A stretch of 64,000 nt of DNA from Anaerolineales bacterium (GCA_023382595.1 JAHDWB010000001.1:1302001-1366000); one strand, 5' to 3'. Counted from the first letter of the stretch, positions 24,975-33,979 are shown. The notes: a model not told the origin generated them from the sequence alone. Made by a program: numbers and translations.

Positions 24975-26443
24975 GTATCAGATTCGAAGTTCAGAGACGT
25001 GGAGACGGGTTGTGAATCCGTTTCCACGTTTTTGTTTCTGCGGATCTCCAACAGCCTGCGGATGCGTGTGTATTTTTCGCGCGTCAGCGGATAGGACCAG
25101 GCGAGGATGACCGTTCCAAGCAGAATGGTAACGCCGATGAAGGAAACCAGCAGGCGGATCGAGAACAGAGCCGAATCGGATTGCGTGAATTGGACTGCGT
25201 CGGCGGGCGGAGATTGATAACCCGACCAGCCGAGCACTTGCAATGTAATGAAGATGACCAGCGCGCCCGTCAACTTGCGGATGAGGGTGCGGATACCGTA
25301 GTAGATGCCCTCCTGCCTGCGCCCCGTACGAAGTTCGTCCCATTCGATCACATCAGGCAAGATGGAGTCTGGCAGGACGTACGCGGCGGAAACGCCAACT
25401 CCTGCCATTGCGGCGATGAGCAAAAGGTATTCCACGTCGCCCTGCGGAATCGTGAAAATCAATGTCTGCACGATGATCCATGCTGACATGCCGACGATGT
25501 ACGCCCTGATCTTGTTATACCGCCTTGCGAACCACAGCCAGAACGGCACGAACAGGATGCAGACCGACATCAACACGCCGAAGAACGCGGATTCGAGTGC
25601 AAGGTCAATACCGAAGAGATTGATCTTTGCAAGCAGGTCTCCCTGTGCCACCCAATATAAGAGGAAGAACGGAAATGTGATGGCGACCATGTCCACTGCC
25701 GACCAGTTGAACATATAGATTCCCGCCGCATATCGGAACGGGACATTTTGCCACGCCATCTTTAGCGACTCTCGGAAAGGAAGCGGTTCCTCTTCGCGGG
25801 AGGAATATCGCTCGCGCACGAACAGACCGATCAGGAAGAGCGGCAGCGATCCGACCGCGCCGAAGATGGCTCCCGCGGTCATGAATCCCTGCTGCTGAGT
25901 TCCTCCACCGGCAAGGACGCCGTCCACGATCATGGGTGCAGTGACGACTACGGTGATCGCGGCGACCAATTGGAAGACCGTGCGGAAGCTCGAAAGCGAG
26001 GTGCGTTCATCGTAATCGCGCGTCAATTCGGGAGTCAGGGAAAGGAAAGGCATGACGACCAGCGTGGTCAGCGTGTCCGAGAGCATGAAGGCAAGCGTCA
26101 CGTAGACCAGCAAACCGATCTGGCTCTCCCAGTTCGGCGCGGACCACAGGATGACGAAGCTCAGTCCAAATGGAAATGCGAACCACAAAAGGAACGGACG
26201 TCTGCGCCCGTATTTTGTTTTGATGCGGTCGCTCAAGAGTCCGATGAGCGGGTCGTTGATGGCATCCCAGATGATTCCAACCAGCGCGCCGATGGACGCC
26301 AGCCGCGGCTCGATGCCGACCACATCCGTGAGGTAGATGGCATAGAAGATCGAGCGCATCATACCAATGCTGGCAGGACCCAGGTCACCGGAGCCGTATA
26401 ACAATTTCAACCAGAAGGGGAGCGACGATTTTTTCAAAATCAA
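24971..26443 (-). CDS. GPH-family sugar:cation symporter (MFS)
   Basis: The 490-residue protein has twelve predicted helices and the glycoside-pentoside-hexuronide family pattern: [14 protein letters not shown] at the N-terminus, then [32 protein letters not shown]. It should import a sugar or glycoside with H+ or Na+. It starts with TTG (26443, or 26437 which gives better spacing to AGGA); later ATGs would cut helix 1. Its TAG and the mutase TAA overlap. No glycosidase is adjacent; the nearest is the GH1 gene at 53.4 kb. The substrate is unknown. Confidence 0.9.
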   Translation of the reverse strand: MILKKSSLPFWLKLLYGSGDLGPASIGMMRSIFYAIYLTDVVGIEPRLASIGALVGIIWDAINDPLIGLLSDRIKTKYGRRRPFLLWFAFPFGLSFVILWSAPNWESQIGLLVYVTLAFMLSDTLTTLVVMPFLSLTPELTRDYDERTSLSSFRTVFQLVAAITVVVTAPMIVDGVLAGGGTQQQGFMTAGAIFGAVGSLPLFLIGLFVRERYSSREEEPLPFRESLKMAWQNVPFRYAAGIYMFNWSAVDMVAITFPFFLLYWVAQGDLLAKINLFGIDLALESAFFGVLMSVCILFVPFWLWFARRYNKIRAYIVGMSAWIIVQTLIFTIPQGDVEYLLLIAAMAGVGVSAAYVLPDSILPDVIEWDELRTGRRQEGIYYGIRTLIRKLTGALVIFITLQVLGWSGYQSPPADAVQFTQSDSALFSIRLLVSFIGVTILLGTVILAWSYPLTREKYTRIRRLLEIRRNKNVETDSQPVSTSLNFESDT

Positions 26444-26543
26444 TTCCTAAAAAGTTCGCGCAAGTGTAGCACGAATTGGAGAAAAAACATCTTTTTTTAT
26501 ACGTGCTAATCAACAAGTACCATTTAGCGATAAAATAGACTTC

Positions 26544-27764
26544 ATGTCCTCGCTTGCAGACAAATTGAAGTCCCTGGGCGTAAAGACAGGGACTTCGCAT
26601 CTTTCCAAGCCCGAACCTGCCAGCCATTCCATTGAATCGGTCGTGGCTGGGACATTTTTCCCCACACCGCGCGGGGAAGCCTTCGTTTCCGAACAGGTCT
26701 TTGGTGAAGATTACCTGCACGGGACCATCTCCCCCTATTCCAGATTTCCGCTTTCATTAATTTCGCAATGGGCGAACGATGCGCGTATCGCAGAGATGCC
26801 GATCCGCAAGTTCGCGTTTCTCGACACTGAAACATCCGGCGTCTCCGGCGGCACAGGGACGTATGCCTTTCTGGTCGGCGCCGCTCGTTTCATGGACGAT
26901 AAATTCGTGCTCAAGCAGTTCTTTCTGCGGGATCCGTCCGAAGAACCTGCCATGCTCGAAGCATTGATCCATTTTCTTGCGCCGTGCGAGGGATTGGTGA
27001 CTTTCAACGGCAAATCCTTCGATGCGCCTTTGTTGCGGACGCGCTATTCATTGCACCGTATCCCCGTGCCATTCAAGGAGTACGCCCATATTGACCTGTT
27101 GCCGCTGGCGAGACGTTTGTGGCGGGACCGGCTCCCCTCGCGTGCGTTGAAATATCTCGAAGAGCACGTGCTGGGTTTCACGCGCACCTCGGAGGAAGTG
27201 CCTGGCTATGAGATCCCCTGGCTGTATTTTGATTATCTGCGCAGCGGTGACGCGCGTCCGATGGGAGGTGTGTTCTATCACAACGCCATGGACGTGGTGG
27301 CGATGGCGGCTTTGCTCGGACACGTCAGTGAAATGCTGGCAGACCCCTATGATGGACGGGTTGAACACGGTCTCGATTTTATTGCGCTGGGAAAGTTGTT
27401 CGAGGATCTCGGTCACTGGGACGAGGCGGCGCGTCTGTATGAGCGTGGACTCGAGTCCGGGTTGGAAAAATCAGATTTCGGCGTGGCGGTGAGGCGGCTT
27501 TCCATCCTGCAAAAGAGGCGCGGGGATGTGAGTCAGGCTGTGCGCTTGTGGGAGGAGGCTGCGGGGAAGGGTCATATCTATGCTCATATCGAACTGGCGA
27601 AATATTATGAGCACAAAATGCGCGATGTGAAGCTGTCCATGAAGTGGGCGAAGTCTGCGCGCAAGGCGGTGGAAAAGTCGGACCTGCCTGAGTACATCCG
27701 CAGGCACTGGCTGGACGAAATTGATCACAGGCTGGCGCGGCTGGAACGAAAAGCGGGTTTATAA
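26544..27764 (+). CDS. YprB-like RNase H-fold exonuclease with TPR tail
   Basis: The 406-residue protein has the RNase H-like 3'-5' exonuclease fold seen in YprB. It carries FAFLDTETSGVSGGTGTYAF (Asp-x-Glu metal site), VTFNGKSFDAPLLRTRYSLH, HIDLLPLARRLWRDRLPSRAL and HNAMDVVAMAALLGHV (last Asp). About 120 residues of TPR-like helices follow. It probably trims nucleic acid, with unknown substrate. It begins at ATG 26544 with no strong ribosome site. The spacer to the divergent symporter holds AT-rich sequence (TTTTTTTATACG) and a likely promoter but no gene. Confidence 0.85.
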   Translation: MSSLADKLKSLGVKTGTSHLSKPEPASHSIESVVAGTFFPTPRGEAFVSEQVFGEDYLHGTISPYSRFPLSLISQWANDARIAEMPIRKFAFLDTETSGVSGGTGTYAFLVGAARFMDDKFVLKQFFLRDPSEEPAMLEALIHFLAPCEGLVTFNGKSFDAPLLRTRYSLHRIPVPFKEYAHIDLLPLARRLWRDRLPSRALKYLEEHVLGFTRTSEEVPGYEIPWLYFDYLRSGDARPMGGVFYHNAMDVVAMAALLGHVSEMLADPYDGRVEHGLDFIALGKLFEDLGHWDEAARLYERGLESGLEKSDFGVAVRRLSILQKRRGDVSQAVRLWEEAAGKGHIYAHIELAKYYEHKMRDVKLSMKWAKSARKAVEKSDLPEYIRRHWLDEIDHRLARLERKAGL

Positions 27765-27795
27765 TTAGGTAATCATTAAATTCGGAGGAGCTAGT

Positions 27796-28203
27796 ATGCA
27801 GATCATCGTTTCTCAAGAACAGGGCAAAGCCCCTGTAACCGTTCTGAAACTGGCGGGTCAGTTGGATGGACAGACCTATCAAAACCTGATCGCACAAGCC
27901 CAGGAGTTGTATAAGGGCGGCACGCAGAACATCCTGCTGGACATGGAAGAGTTGACGTACATCTCCAGTGCGGGGCTGGTTTCCCTGCATACCATTGCGC
28001 TGCTCTTGCGCGGTGAAACGCCGCCCGATCCCGAGCAGGGTTGGTCTGCCTTTAAGTCCATGGATAAGCCTCGCGATGGCGGGTCGAAGAACATCAAGCT
28101 GCTCAATCCGCGCCCTGAGATCGTCAGCGTGCTGGATATGGTCGGCTTCTCGGCGTTCTTCGAAATTTTCACGGACAAGCAAAAAGCGCTCGAATCTTTT
28201 TAG
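27796..28203 (+). CDS. STAS-domain anti-anti-sigma-like protein (STAS 1)
   Basis: The 135-residue protein is a single STAS domain: VTVLKLAGQLDGQTYQNLI, ILLDMEELTYISSAGLVSLH (the Ser in ISSAGLV is where such proteins are phosphorylated) and IVSVLDMVGFSAFFEIFTDK. It carries an insert of about 40 residues after the Ser motif (GETPPDPEQG to KNIKLLNPRPE), also found in the second STAS gene 1.4 kb downstream. GGAGGAGC precedes the ATG. No anti-sigma kinase or sigma factor is nearby, so the partner is unknown. It may bind the flavoprotein encoded next. Confidence 0.88.
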   Translation: MQIIVSQEQGKAPVTVLKLAGQLDGQTYQNLIAQAQELYKGGTQNILLDMEELTYISSAGLVSLHTIALLLRGETPPDPEQGWSAFKSMDKPRDGGSKNIKLLNPRPEIVSVLDMVGFSAFFEIFTDKQKALESF

Positions 28204-28267
28204 AAACATATCACGGACAGCGATGCGGCAAACCTGCATCGCTGTTTCTTATTTAAAGGTGACCGAA

Positions 28268-29545
28268 ATGAAGCGAAACGTTGGAAATATCGTCTTTATT
28301 GCCCTTGTGGTGCTGACCGTGGCGGTGTGGATCATCTTCCCGCCGATCAATGACGGGCGGGAGAATTTCCTGCGCACATATGTAGGGGAGGTGCTCGGCT
28401 CCATCGTCATTGTACTGATGTCGTTTTCGCTGTTCCTGTCGGCGCGCCCCAAATGGGCGGAACCGTATTTCGGCGGGCTGGACAAGATGTACCAGACGCA
28501 TCGGCGCACATCCACCAGCGCGTTTCTGCTCTTGTTCGTAAAACTCATGGTGGTCCCCATTACAACGGTCAACCTGCGGCTTGGAAATTATCTGGCGATC
28601 ATCTCGTTCCTGGGAATAATTGCCATCGTCCTGCCGACGCTCGCCCCGCGTATTCCGATCCTGAACAAGCTGAGCGGTCCCACCTATGAGTCGTGGAAAA
28701 AATTACACCGTTACATCGGCATCTTTTTCATTTTGGGATACATCCATGCGCTGACCATTAATGCATTGAGCGCGTTCATCGCCATCAATTGGGTGCAGAT
28801 CTTTTTCATCATCGGCGTCGTTTCCTATTTGTATACGGAAGTGTTCGGCAGATTTCTCAGGAAGTACGTCTCTTACACGGTGGAAGCCGTGAATCACCCG
28901 AACAAATCCGTCGCGGAAGTGGTTCTGCGCCCAAAAAAAGACCCGATCCCAAAACATCGTGCCGGTCAGTTTTTGTTCGTGCGCTTTTTAGGGGACAACA
29001 CGTTAAACGAGTCGCATCCGTTCACGATCTCGAGCGCCCCAAATGAGAATGTATTGCGTCTCACCATCAAAGCCTGCGGCGACTTCACCCGTCATCTGTT
29101 CGCCAACTTGAAAGCCGGAATGGATGCGGTCATCGAAGGCGCGTATGGGATGTTCGATTACAAGACGGGCGGTCAGAAACAGATTTGGATCGCGGGCGGC
29201 ATCGGTGTGACGCCTTTTCTCTCGTTCATTCGGGACCTGGAAGCTGGTCTTGACCGTGATGTGGACTTTTACTACACCGTCAGACACCGCGAAGAAGCCG
29301 TCTTTGTGGATGAGATCGAAGCGGCAGGGACCAGGCATCCGCGATTGAAGACGCGCGTCCGCTTCTCCTCCGTGGATGGATCATTGAGTGTGGATGAGAT
29401 CATCGCCAATGCAGGCGGCAGTCTGCTCGGATACGATATCTATATGTGTGGTCCGCTGCCGATGGTGCAGGCTTTCGAAAAGAAATTTTTGGAAGCGGGC
29501 GTCCCGGCGGCGAATATCCATTTTGAAGAATTTAATTTTAGATAA
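28268..29545 (+). CDS. Ferric-reductase-like transmembrane flavoprotein (NOX/FRE family)
   Basis: The 425-residue protein has about six membrane helices with haem-type His candidates (HRRTSTSAFL, LHRYIGIFFILGYIHAL), then a ferredoxin-reductase FAD domain (AGQFLFVRFLGD, SHPFTISSAP) and an NAD(P)-binding domain (WIAGGIGVTPFLSF, YMCGPLPMVQAF). It should move electrons from cytosolic NAD(P)H through FAD and haem to an acceptor outside. The frame is open upstream through the STAS gene; the ATG at 28268 is chosen after AAAGGTGA. It is sandwiched between two STAS genes on the same strand. Confidence 0.88.
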   Translation: MKRNVGNIVFIALVVLTVAVWIIFPPINDGRENFLRTYVGEVLGSIVIVLMSFSLFLSARPKWAEPYFGGLDKMYQTHRRTSTSAFLLLFVKLMVVPITTVNLRLGNYLAIISFLGIIAIVLPTLAPRIPILNKLSGPTYESWKKLHRYIGIFFILGYIHALTINALSAFIAINWVQIFFIIGVVSYLYTEVFGRFLRKYVSYTVEAVNHPNKSVAEVVLRPKKDPIPKHRAGQFLFVRFLGDNTLNESHPFTISSAPNENVLRLTIKACGDFTRHLFANLKAGMDAVIEGAYGMFDYKTGGQKQIWIAGGIGVTPFLSFIRDLEAGLDRDVDFYYTVRHREEAVFVDEIEAAGTRHPRLKTRVRFSSVDGSLSVDEIIANAGGSLLGYDIYMCGPLPMVQAFEKKFLEAGVPAANIHFEEFNFR

Positions 29546-29561
29546 CATTCAGGAGAACATC

Positions 29562-29966
29562 ATGCAGATTTCTTTTTCCCAACAGGCAGGCGTAACCGTT
29601 ATGCACATCGCGGGCGATGTGGACGCGTCGAATTACACCGACGTGATCGACAAGGCACAGGCTGCCTACGATGAAGGCACGCGCAACCTGCTCGTGGACT
29701 TGAGCAAGGTTCCATACGTCAGCAGTGCCGGTTTGATGGCGTTGCACACGCTGGCGTTGATATTCATGGGGCAGTCCATTAATAATAAGGATGGGGGCAG
29801 ACCTGCCTTCCGCGCGATCAACCCGCAGCAGGACATCTCTGCGCGCGAACGGATGAAATTGTTGAATCCCCAGCCTGCGGTCGAACAGGTGCTGAGTGTG
29901 GTCGGTTTGTCGGCATTTTTCGAGGTGTATTCCGACCTTGAGACGGCGTTAAAGTCGTTCCAGTAG
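29562..29966 (+). CDS. STAS-domain anti-anti-sigma-like protein (STAS 2)
   Basis: The 134-residue paralogue of the first STAS gene keeps the core (VTVMHIAGDVDASNYTDVI, LLVDLSKVPYVSSAGLMALH) and the same insert (NKDGGRPAFRAINPQ...MKLLNPQPAVEQVLS). The phosphorylatable Ser is in VSSAGLM. The start follows CAGGAGAACATC, 16 bases after the flavoprotein stop. The two STAS genes bracketing the flavoprotein suggest they control its activity or its regulator, by analogy with known STAS partner switching. No partner kinase is present. Confidence 0.88.
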   Translation: MQISFSQQAGVTVMHIAGDVDASNYTDVIDKAQAAYDEGTRNLLVDLSKVPYVSSAGLMALHTLALIFMGQSINNKDGGRPAFRAINPQQDISARERMKLLNPQPAVEQVLSVVGLSAFFEVYSDLETALKSFQ

Positions 29967-29980
29967 GCGTCCTTTATATT

Positions 29981-29994
29981 TTACGCATGCGTAA
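29981..29994. promoter_or_regulatory. 14-bp palindrome before the rhodanese gene
   Basis: TTACGCATGCGTAA is a perfect palindrome 54 bases upstream of the rhodanese start. It could be an operator or part of a stem-loop. Function unknown. Confidence 0.35.
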
Positions 29995-30047
29995 GAATAA
30001 CGCGCGCGTGCCCGTCTGAAGGGAAAATCCATCCATACGAGGGCAGA

Positions 30048-30512
30048 ATGTCTCGAAGAAAAAATACAAGAAGAAGCAGTCTCAACTCCCGCAGCGGACT
30101 TTCCGCCACGTTGCGGAAGCCCGCTGTGCAGTTGGCGATGGTCGCGTTCATTGCCTTGATCGTTTATTTGATCGCATCCGCGGGCGGCAATGCCGCATTG
30201 GCACGCGAAGTCAATGTGGCGCAGGCGTACGAAATGTATCAACAGGACGATGTATTCGTGTTGGATGTCCGCACACAGCAGGAGTGGGATGAATACCGCG
30301 CCCCGAACACCACGCTCATTCCGTTGGACCAACTTCCGGCACGTTTGAGCGAAGTGCCGAAGGACAAAGAAATTCTGGTCGTCTGCCGCTCCGGCAACCG
30401 CAGTCAGGAGGCGCGTGATATCCTGTTGAATGCGGGATACAGCGCCACCAGCATGGCGGGCGGATTGCTCGACTGGCGCGCCAGCGGTTATCCTGTGGAA
30501 AGCGGACAATAG
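30048..30512 (+). CDS. Membrane-anchored rhodanese-domain protein
   Basis: The 154-residue protein has a basic N-terminus and one membrane helix (about 28-46, VQLAMVAFIALIVYLIASAG), followed by a rhodanese domain (VFVLDVRTQQEWDEYR, LIPLDQLPARLSEVP). The active-site loop is VVCRSGNRSQEAR, so the catalytic Cys is present. It probably handles sulfane sulfur or senses redox outside the membrane. A 14-bp palindrome lies upstream. Downstream is a small membrane gene and then the zinc operon. Confidence 0.9.
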   Translation: MSRRKNTRRSSLNSRSGLSATLRKPAVQLAMVAFIALIVYLIASAGGNAALAREVNVAQAYEMYQQDDVFVLDVRTQQEWDEYRAPNTTLIPLDQLPARLSEVPKDKEILVVCRSGNRSQEARDILLNAGYSATSMAGGLLDWRASGYPVESGQ

Positions 30513-30563
30513 AGGATAGACAGGAAAGTAACGTATAATCCGCCACGAATAAAGGAGAGATCT

Positions 30564-30740
30564 ATGTGTATCATCTGTGCATCCATCCCCGCTGTGGCGG
30601 CTGTCGGCGCGAAAGTCAATGCGAACCAGTTGAGTCAGCCGCAGGAAAAGAGAAAACCGATCGGCAAGATCACCGGGCTGTTGATCGGCTCCTTGATGAT
30701 CGCCTCGGTCATTTATCACACCCTGCGTTGGCAGGAATAA
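30564..30740 (+). CDS. Small (58 aa) CxxC membrane protein
   Basis: A 58-codon frame starts MCIICASIP and contains a CxxC at residues 2-5, a Gly/Gln-rich middle and one membrane helix near the end (IGKITGLLIGSLMIASVIYH). A strong ribosome site (AAAGGAGAGA) lies four bases before the ATG, and a TATAAT at 30534-30539 may be its promoter. A strong stem-loop follows. The codons and ribosome site argue it is real; the function is unknown. Confidence 0.65.
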   Translation: MCIICASIPAVAAVGAKVNANQLSQPQEKRKPIGKITGLLIGSLMIASVIYHTLRWQE

Positions 30741-30751
30741 ATTACACGCTG

Positions 30752-30790
30752 TACCAAAAGGCGCGGATGTGACATCCGCGCCTTTTGGTA
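30752..30790 (+). terminator. Strong stem-loop terminator after small membrane gene
   Basis: TACCAAAAGGCGCGGATG and its complement form an 18-bp stem with a TGA loop, 11 bases after the small gene's stop. The 3' arm contains CCTTTTGG. It separates that gene from the zinc operon promoter. Confidence 0.8.
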
Positions 30791-30809
30791 TATATCGGTA
30801 TCTCATTGC

Positions 30810-30858
30810 TTGACATGGCGGTTTAATTCCTTTATACTTATTGAAAACGATTTTCAAT
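30810..30858 (+). promoter_or_regulatory. Zinc-uptake operon promoter with Zur box
   Basis: TTGACA (30810-30815), exactly 17 bases, TATACT (30833-30838). A perfect inverted repeat ATTGAAAA-CGA-TTTTCAAT (30840-30858) starts two bases after the -10 box. This matches the Zur/Fur-type TGAAAAnnnTTTTCA pattern, so zinc-loaded Zur would block transcription. The regulator and the transporter genes follow. Confidence 0.88.
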
Positions 30859-30874
30859 AACGGAATGAGTGAAC

Positions 30875-31294
30875 ATGTCTGCTGAAATGTGGCTGGAACA
30901 ATTGCATGACAACGGGTACCGCATCACGGCGGCGCGGCGGGCAGTGGTGGATGCGGTCTACGGCTCGACCCACGCGTTAACCCCTGTCGAAGTGTATGAC
31001 AGGGCGCGCAAGAAATACCGCGCCTTGGGATTGGTCACGGTGTATCGCACGCTCGAAAAACTCGAGGAACAGCATCTCATTCAGCGCGTGCACCAGCCGC
31101 AGGGATGTCAGGCATTCATCTCGGCGGGTATCGGTCATCAGCACCTGTTGCTATGCAAGAATTGCGGCGAAGTCGCCTTCTTTGAAGGTGACGATCTTGA
31201 TGCGCTGACCACATCCATTGCGAGGAAAACCGGCTACAAAATCCAGGAACACTGGCTGCAATTGTTCGGTTTGTGCGCGAATTGCCATAAATAA
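30875..31294 (+). CDS. zur: Fur-family zinc uptake regulator (Zur-like)
   Basis: The 139-residue protein has the Fur winged helix (GYRITAARRAVVDAVYGSTH, LGLVTVYRTLEKLEEQHLIQ) and the metal domain with HQHLLLCKNCGEV and a C-terminal CANCHK, giving two CxxC pairs for a structural zinc. It leads an operon with znuA, znuC and znuB behind a Zur box, so zinc is the likely signal rather than iron. I start at ATG 30875; a GTG two codons earlier is an alternative. A 9-bp stem (31308-31329) lies between it and znuA. Confidence 0.92.
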   Translation: MSAEMWLEQLHDNGYRITAARRAVVDAVYGSTHALTPVEVYDRARKKYRALGLVTVYRTLEKLEEQHLIQRVHQPQGCQAFISAGIGHQHLLLCKNCGEVAFFEGDDLDALTTSIARKTGYKIQEHWLQLFGLCANCHK

Positions 31295-31307
31295 AAGGAC
31301 CTGCGAG

Positions 31308-31329
31308 ATCCCTCACTGCGGTGGGGGAT
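31308..31329 (+). other. Intra-operon stem-loop between zur and znuA
   Basis: ATCCCTCAC-TGCG-GTGGGGGAT forms a 9-bp stem with one G-T pair. There is no T-run; it may set the ratio of regulator to transporter mRNA. Confidence 0.45.
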
Positions 31330-31347
31330 AAAAATTAGGAGTTTCAA

Positions 31348-32304
31348 ATGAAAAAGATTTTCAATACCATTATTGGATTAAGTGCCCTTACGCTTCTTAT
31401 CCTGACCTCGTGCGGACCTGCCCCTCAAAGCAGTGACGGCGGCTTGAGCGTTCTCGCCTCTACCTCTGTGCTGGCAGACGTTGCCCAGAACGTGGCAGGC
31501 GACCGCGTGGAAGTCAAATCCCTGCTGCCCATCGGCGCGGATCCGCATGCCTACCAGCCCGCCCCGTCGGATGTGGCGAAGATCGCCGAAAGCAATGTTC
31601 TGATCCTGAACGGCATTGAATATGAGCATTTCATCGAGTCACTGATCGAGAATGCGGGCGGCGAGAGGCTTGTCATCGAAGCCACGCATGGATTGGAACC
31701 GCGCGAATTGGAGGAACATGCCGAGGATGACGATCATGCTGAAGAAGCAGAATCAGGCGAAGAGCACGGTCATGAGGCGGGCGATCCGCATATGTGGCTT
31801 GACCCGAATCTCGTCATCACCTACGTGGAAAATATCCGCGATGGTTTGATCTCCGCTGACCCCGATGGCGCGGATGTATATCGCGCGAACGCGGATGAGT
31901 ACATTGCGCAATTGCAGGAGTTGGATGCGTGGATCACTGCGCAGGTCGAGACCATCCCCGCTGAAAAGCGCTTATTGGTGACCAATCATGAGTCGCTTGG
32001 GTATTTTGCGGAACGGTATGGCTTTGAGGTGGTGGATACGATCCTGGCAAGTTTCAGTTCCGGTTCGAGCGCGTCGGCGCAGGAGATTGCGGCAACGGTG
32101 AACGCCATCCGCGCCTCGGGTGCGTCTGCCATATTTTTGAGCGAGGTTGAAAATGCAAAGATGGCAAACCAGATCGCGGAGGAAACAGGCGTGATCGTGG
32201 TGGCTGACCTGCATATCGAGTCGCTGACGAACGGCGCGCCCGCCGCAACCTATCTTGACATGATGCGTCATAATGTCTCCCGCATTGTGGACGCTTTGAA
32301 GTAA
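31348..32304 (+). CDS. znuA: Zinc ABC transporter substrate-binding lipoprotein ZnuA
   Basis: The 318-residue lipoprotein (lipobox LILTSC) has the cluster A-I fold: VLASTSVLADVAQNVAGDRV, LLPIGADPHAYQPAPSD (metal His), then an acidic, His-rich loop (EEHAEDDDHAEE, EEHGHEAGDPHMWLDPN) typical of ZnuA, and VTNHESLGYFAERYGFEVV. It captures zinc outside the membrane for ZnuBC. TTAGGAGTTTC precedes the start. The Zur box upstream agrees with zinc rather than manganese. It is the second gene of the operon. Confidence 0.94.
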   Translation: MKKIFNTIIGLSALTLLILTSCGPAPQSSDGGLSVLASTSVLADVAQNVAGDRVEVKSLLPIGADPHAYQPAPSDVAKIAESNVLILNGIEYEHFIESLIENAGGERLVIEATHGLEPRELEEHAEDDDHAEEAESGEEHGHEAGDPHMWLDPNLVITYVENIRDGLISADPDGADVYRANADEYIAQLQELDAWITAQVETIPAEKRLLVTNHESLGYFAERYGFEVVDTILASFSSGSSASAQEIAATVNAIRASGASAIFLSEVENAKMANQIAEETGVIVVADLHIESLTNGAPAATYLDMMRHNVSRIVDALK

Positions 32305-32348
32305 GATTGAAGGGAAGCGGATGCGTCCGTGATGCGTAAATAAAAATC

Positions 32349-33155
32349 ATGTCTCATATTCCTCATCGTCTCGAAGTACAAAACATCAACATCGGCTACG
32401 GCGAAAAGATCATCCTGCGCGGACTGTCGTTTCAGATTCCGCATGGCGCGCGCGTTGCCGTGGTCGGACCGAACGGCGCGGGCAAGTCCACGCTGTTCAA
32501 GGCACTGGTCGGCTTGCTGCCGCTGCATAGCGGACGAATCTTGATCCATGGCGAACCGCTTGGCGCGCACCAGGATTGTGTGGCGTACGTGCCGCAACGC
32601 GAGGAGGTGGATTGGCGTTTTCCGGTTACGGTGGAGGATGTGGTCATGATGGGGCGTTTTGCACAGATCGGCTGGCTCAAGCGTCCGTTGGCGCGTGACA
32701 GGCACATGGTTGCGAACAGCCTCGAGCAAATGGGAATCGCGAATCTTGCAGGTCAGCCCATCGGTCAACTTTCGGGAGGTCAGCAGCAGCGCGCTTTCCT
32801 CGCGCGCGCCATCGCTCAGGAACCGCATATCCTGTTGATGGATGAACCGTTCACCGGTGTGGATGTCACCACGCAGGAGGCGACCCTGCGCCTGCTCGAT
32901 CATCTCAAAGAAAGACAGGTGACGACAGTCGTCTCCACCCATGATTTGAACCTCGCCGCCTCGCGCTTCGACCTTGTCATGCTTCTCAACCATCGACTGA
33001 TCGCCTACGGGGCGGCGGGACAGGTCTTTGTGAAGGAGAATCTCGCGCAGGCATTCGGTAACTCCCTGCTTGTGATGGAAAATGGCATGATGCTGGTGGA
33101 TGAGTGCTGTCCGCCCGAAGGCGAGCATCACCACCACCATGGAGAGGCGCAATGA
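32349..33155 (+). CDS. znuC: Zinc ABC transporter ATPase ZnuC
   Basis: The 268-residue ATPase has Walker A GPNGAGKSTL, signature LSGGQQQRAFLARA, Walker B ILLMDEPFTGVD and the switch His in STHDLN. Its C-terminus is His-rich (EGEHHHHHGE), which may bind zinc. It powers uptake through ZnuB and ZnuA. Its stop overlaps the znuB start (ATGA), giving translational coupling. Confidence 0.94.
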   Translation: MSHIPHRLEVQNINIGYGEKIILRGLSFQIPHGARVAVVGPNGAGKSTLFKALVGLLPLHSGRILIHGEPLGAHQDCVAYVPQREEVDWRFPVTVEDVVMMGRFAQIGWLKRPLARDRHMVANSLEQMGIANLAGQPIGQLSGGQQQRAFLARAIAQEPHILLMDEPFTGVDVTTQEATLRLLDHLKERQVTTVVSTHDLNLAASRFDLVMLLNHRLIAYGAAGQVFVKENLAQAFGNSLLVMENGMMLVDECCPPEGEHHHHHGEAQ

Positions 33156-33979
33156 CCTGGCTATTGGAGCCTCTCGTCTATCAATTCATGCAGCGCGGAC
33201 TGCTCGCGTCCGTCATCGTCGGCGTGTTGTGCGCGGTGATGGGCACCTATGTTGTTTTGCGCGGCATGGCATTTCTCGGTGACGCCATGGCGCACGCCAT
33301 CCTGCCCGGCGTGGCAATTGCTTATATCTTCCGCGGCGACCTGCTCATCGGCGCGGGCGTTGCGGCGGTGGTCGTCGCCCTCATCATCGGATTATTCTCC
33401 CGCGAAGGCGTGGTCAAGGAGGATACCGCCATTGGCATCATGTTCGCGGCGGCGCTCTCGCTCGGTGTGGCATTGATCAGTTCCATGCAAACCTACGCCG
33501 TGGACCTGAGCCACATCCTGTTCGGGGATGTGCTCGGCGTCAGCAAAACGGATCTGTGGCTGATCGCCGGATTGAGTCTCGCCATTCTGCTCACGGTGGT
33601 TTTGCTTTTCAAGCCCTTCCTCGTCATCTCCTTTGACCCTGTCCTCGCCGCCACATTGCGCCTGCCCGCCGAACTCCTGCGGAATCTCATGCTCGTCTTG
33701 CTGGCATTGACCGTGGTGGTTTCCCTGCAAACCGTGGGAGTCAGTCTAGCCGCCGCCATGTTGGTCACGCCTGCCGCGACCGCTTACCTGCTTACCCGCC
33801 GCCTGCTTCCCATGATGCTGGTCTCCGCCTCGATCGGCGCGGTCTCTTCGGTGATCGGTTTGTATCTCAGTTACTACCTCAACATCGTCTCCGGCTCCGC
33901 CATTGTATTGACCGCCACCCTGTTCTTCCTGCTCGCTTTTGGGTGGAAGCGGATGCGAGGCAATAGTACCAACGGCTAA
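33152..33979 (+). CDS. znuB: Zinc ABC transporter permease ZnuB
   Basis: The 275-residue permease has the ABC-3 family blocks: YVVLRGMAFLGDAMAHAILP, LFSREGVVKEDTAIGIMFAA, DLSHILFGDVLGVSKTDLW and LQTVGVSLAAAMLVTPAATA, with eight or more hydrophobic helices. I start at ATG 33152, which follows GGAGAGG and overlaps the znuC stop; 16 codons of open frame lie upstream but are not needed. It is the last gene of the zur-znu operon. Confidence 0.94.
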   Translation: MTWLLEPLVYQFMQRGLLASVIVGVLCAVMGTYVVLRGMAFLGDAMAHAILPGVAIAYIFRGDLLIGAGVAAVVVALIIGLFSREGVVKEDTAIGIMFAAALSLGVALISSMQTYAVDLSHILFGDVLGVSKTDLWLIAGLSLAILLTVVLLFKPFLVISFDPVLAATLRLPAELLRNLMLVLLALTVVVSLQTVGVSLAAAMLVTPAATAYLLTRRLLPMMLVSASIGAVSSVIGLYLSYYLNIVSGSAIVLTATLFFLLAFGWKRMRGNSTNG

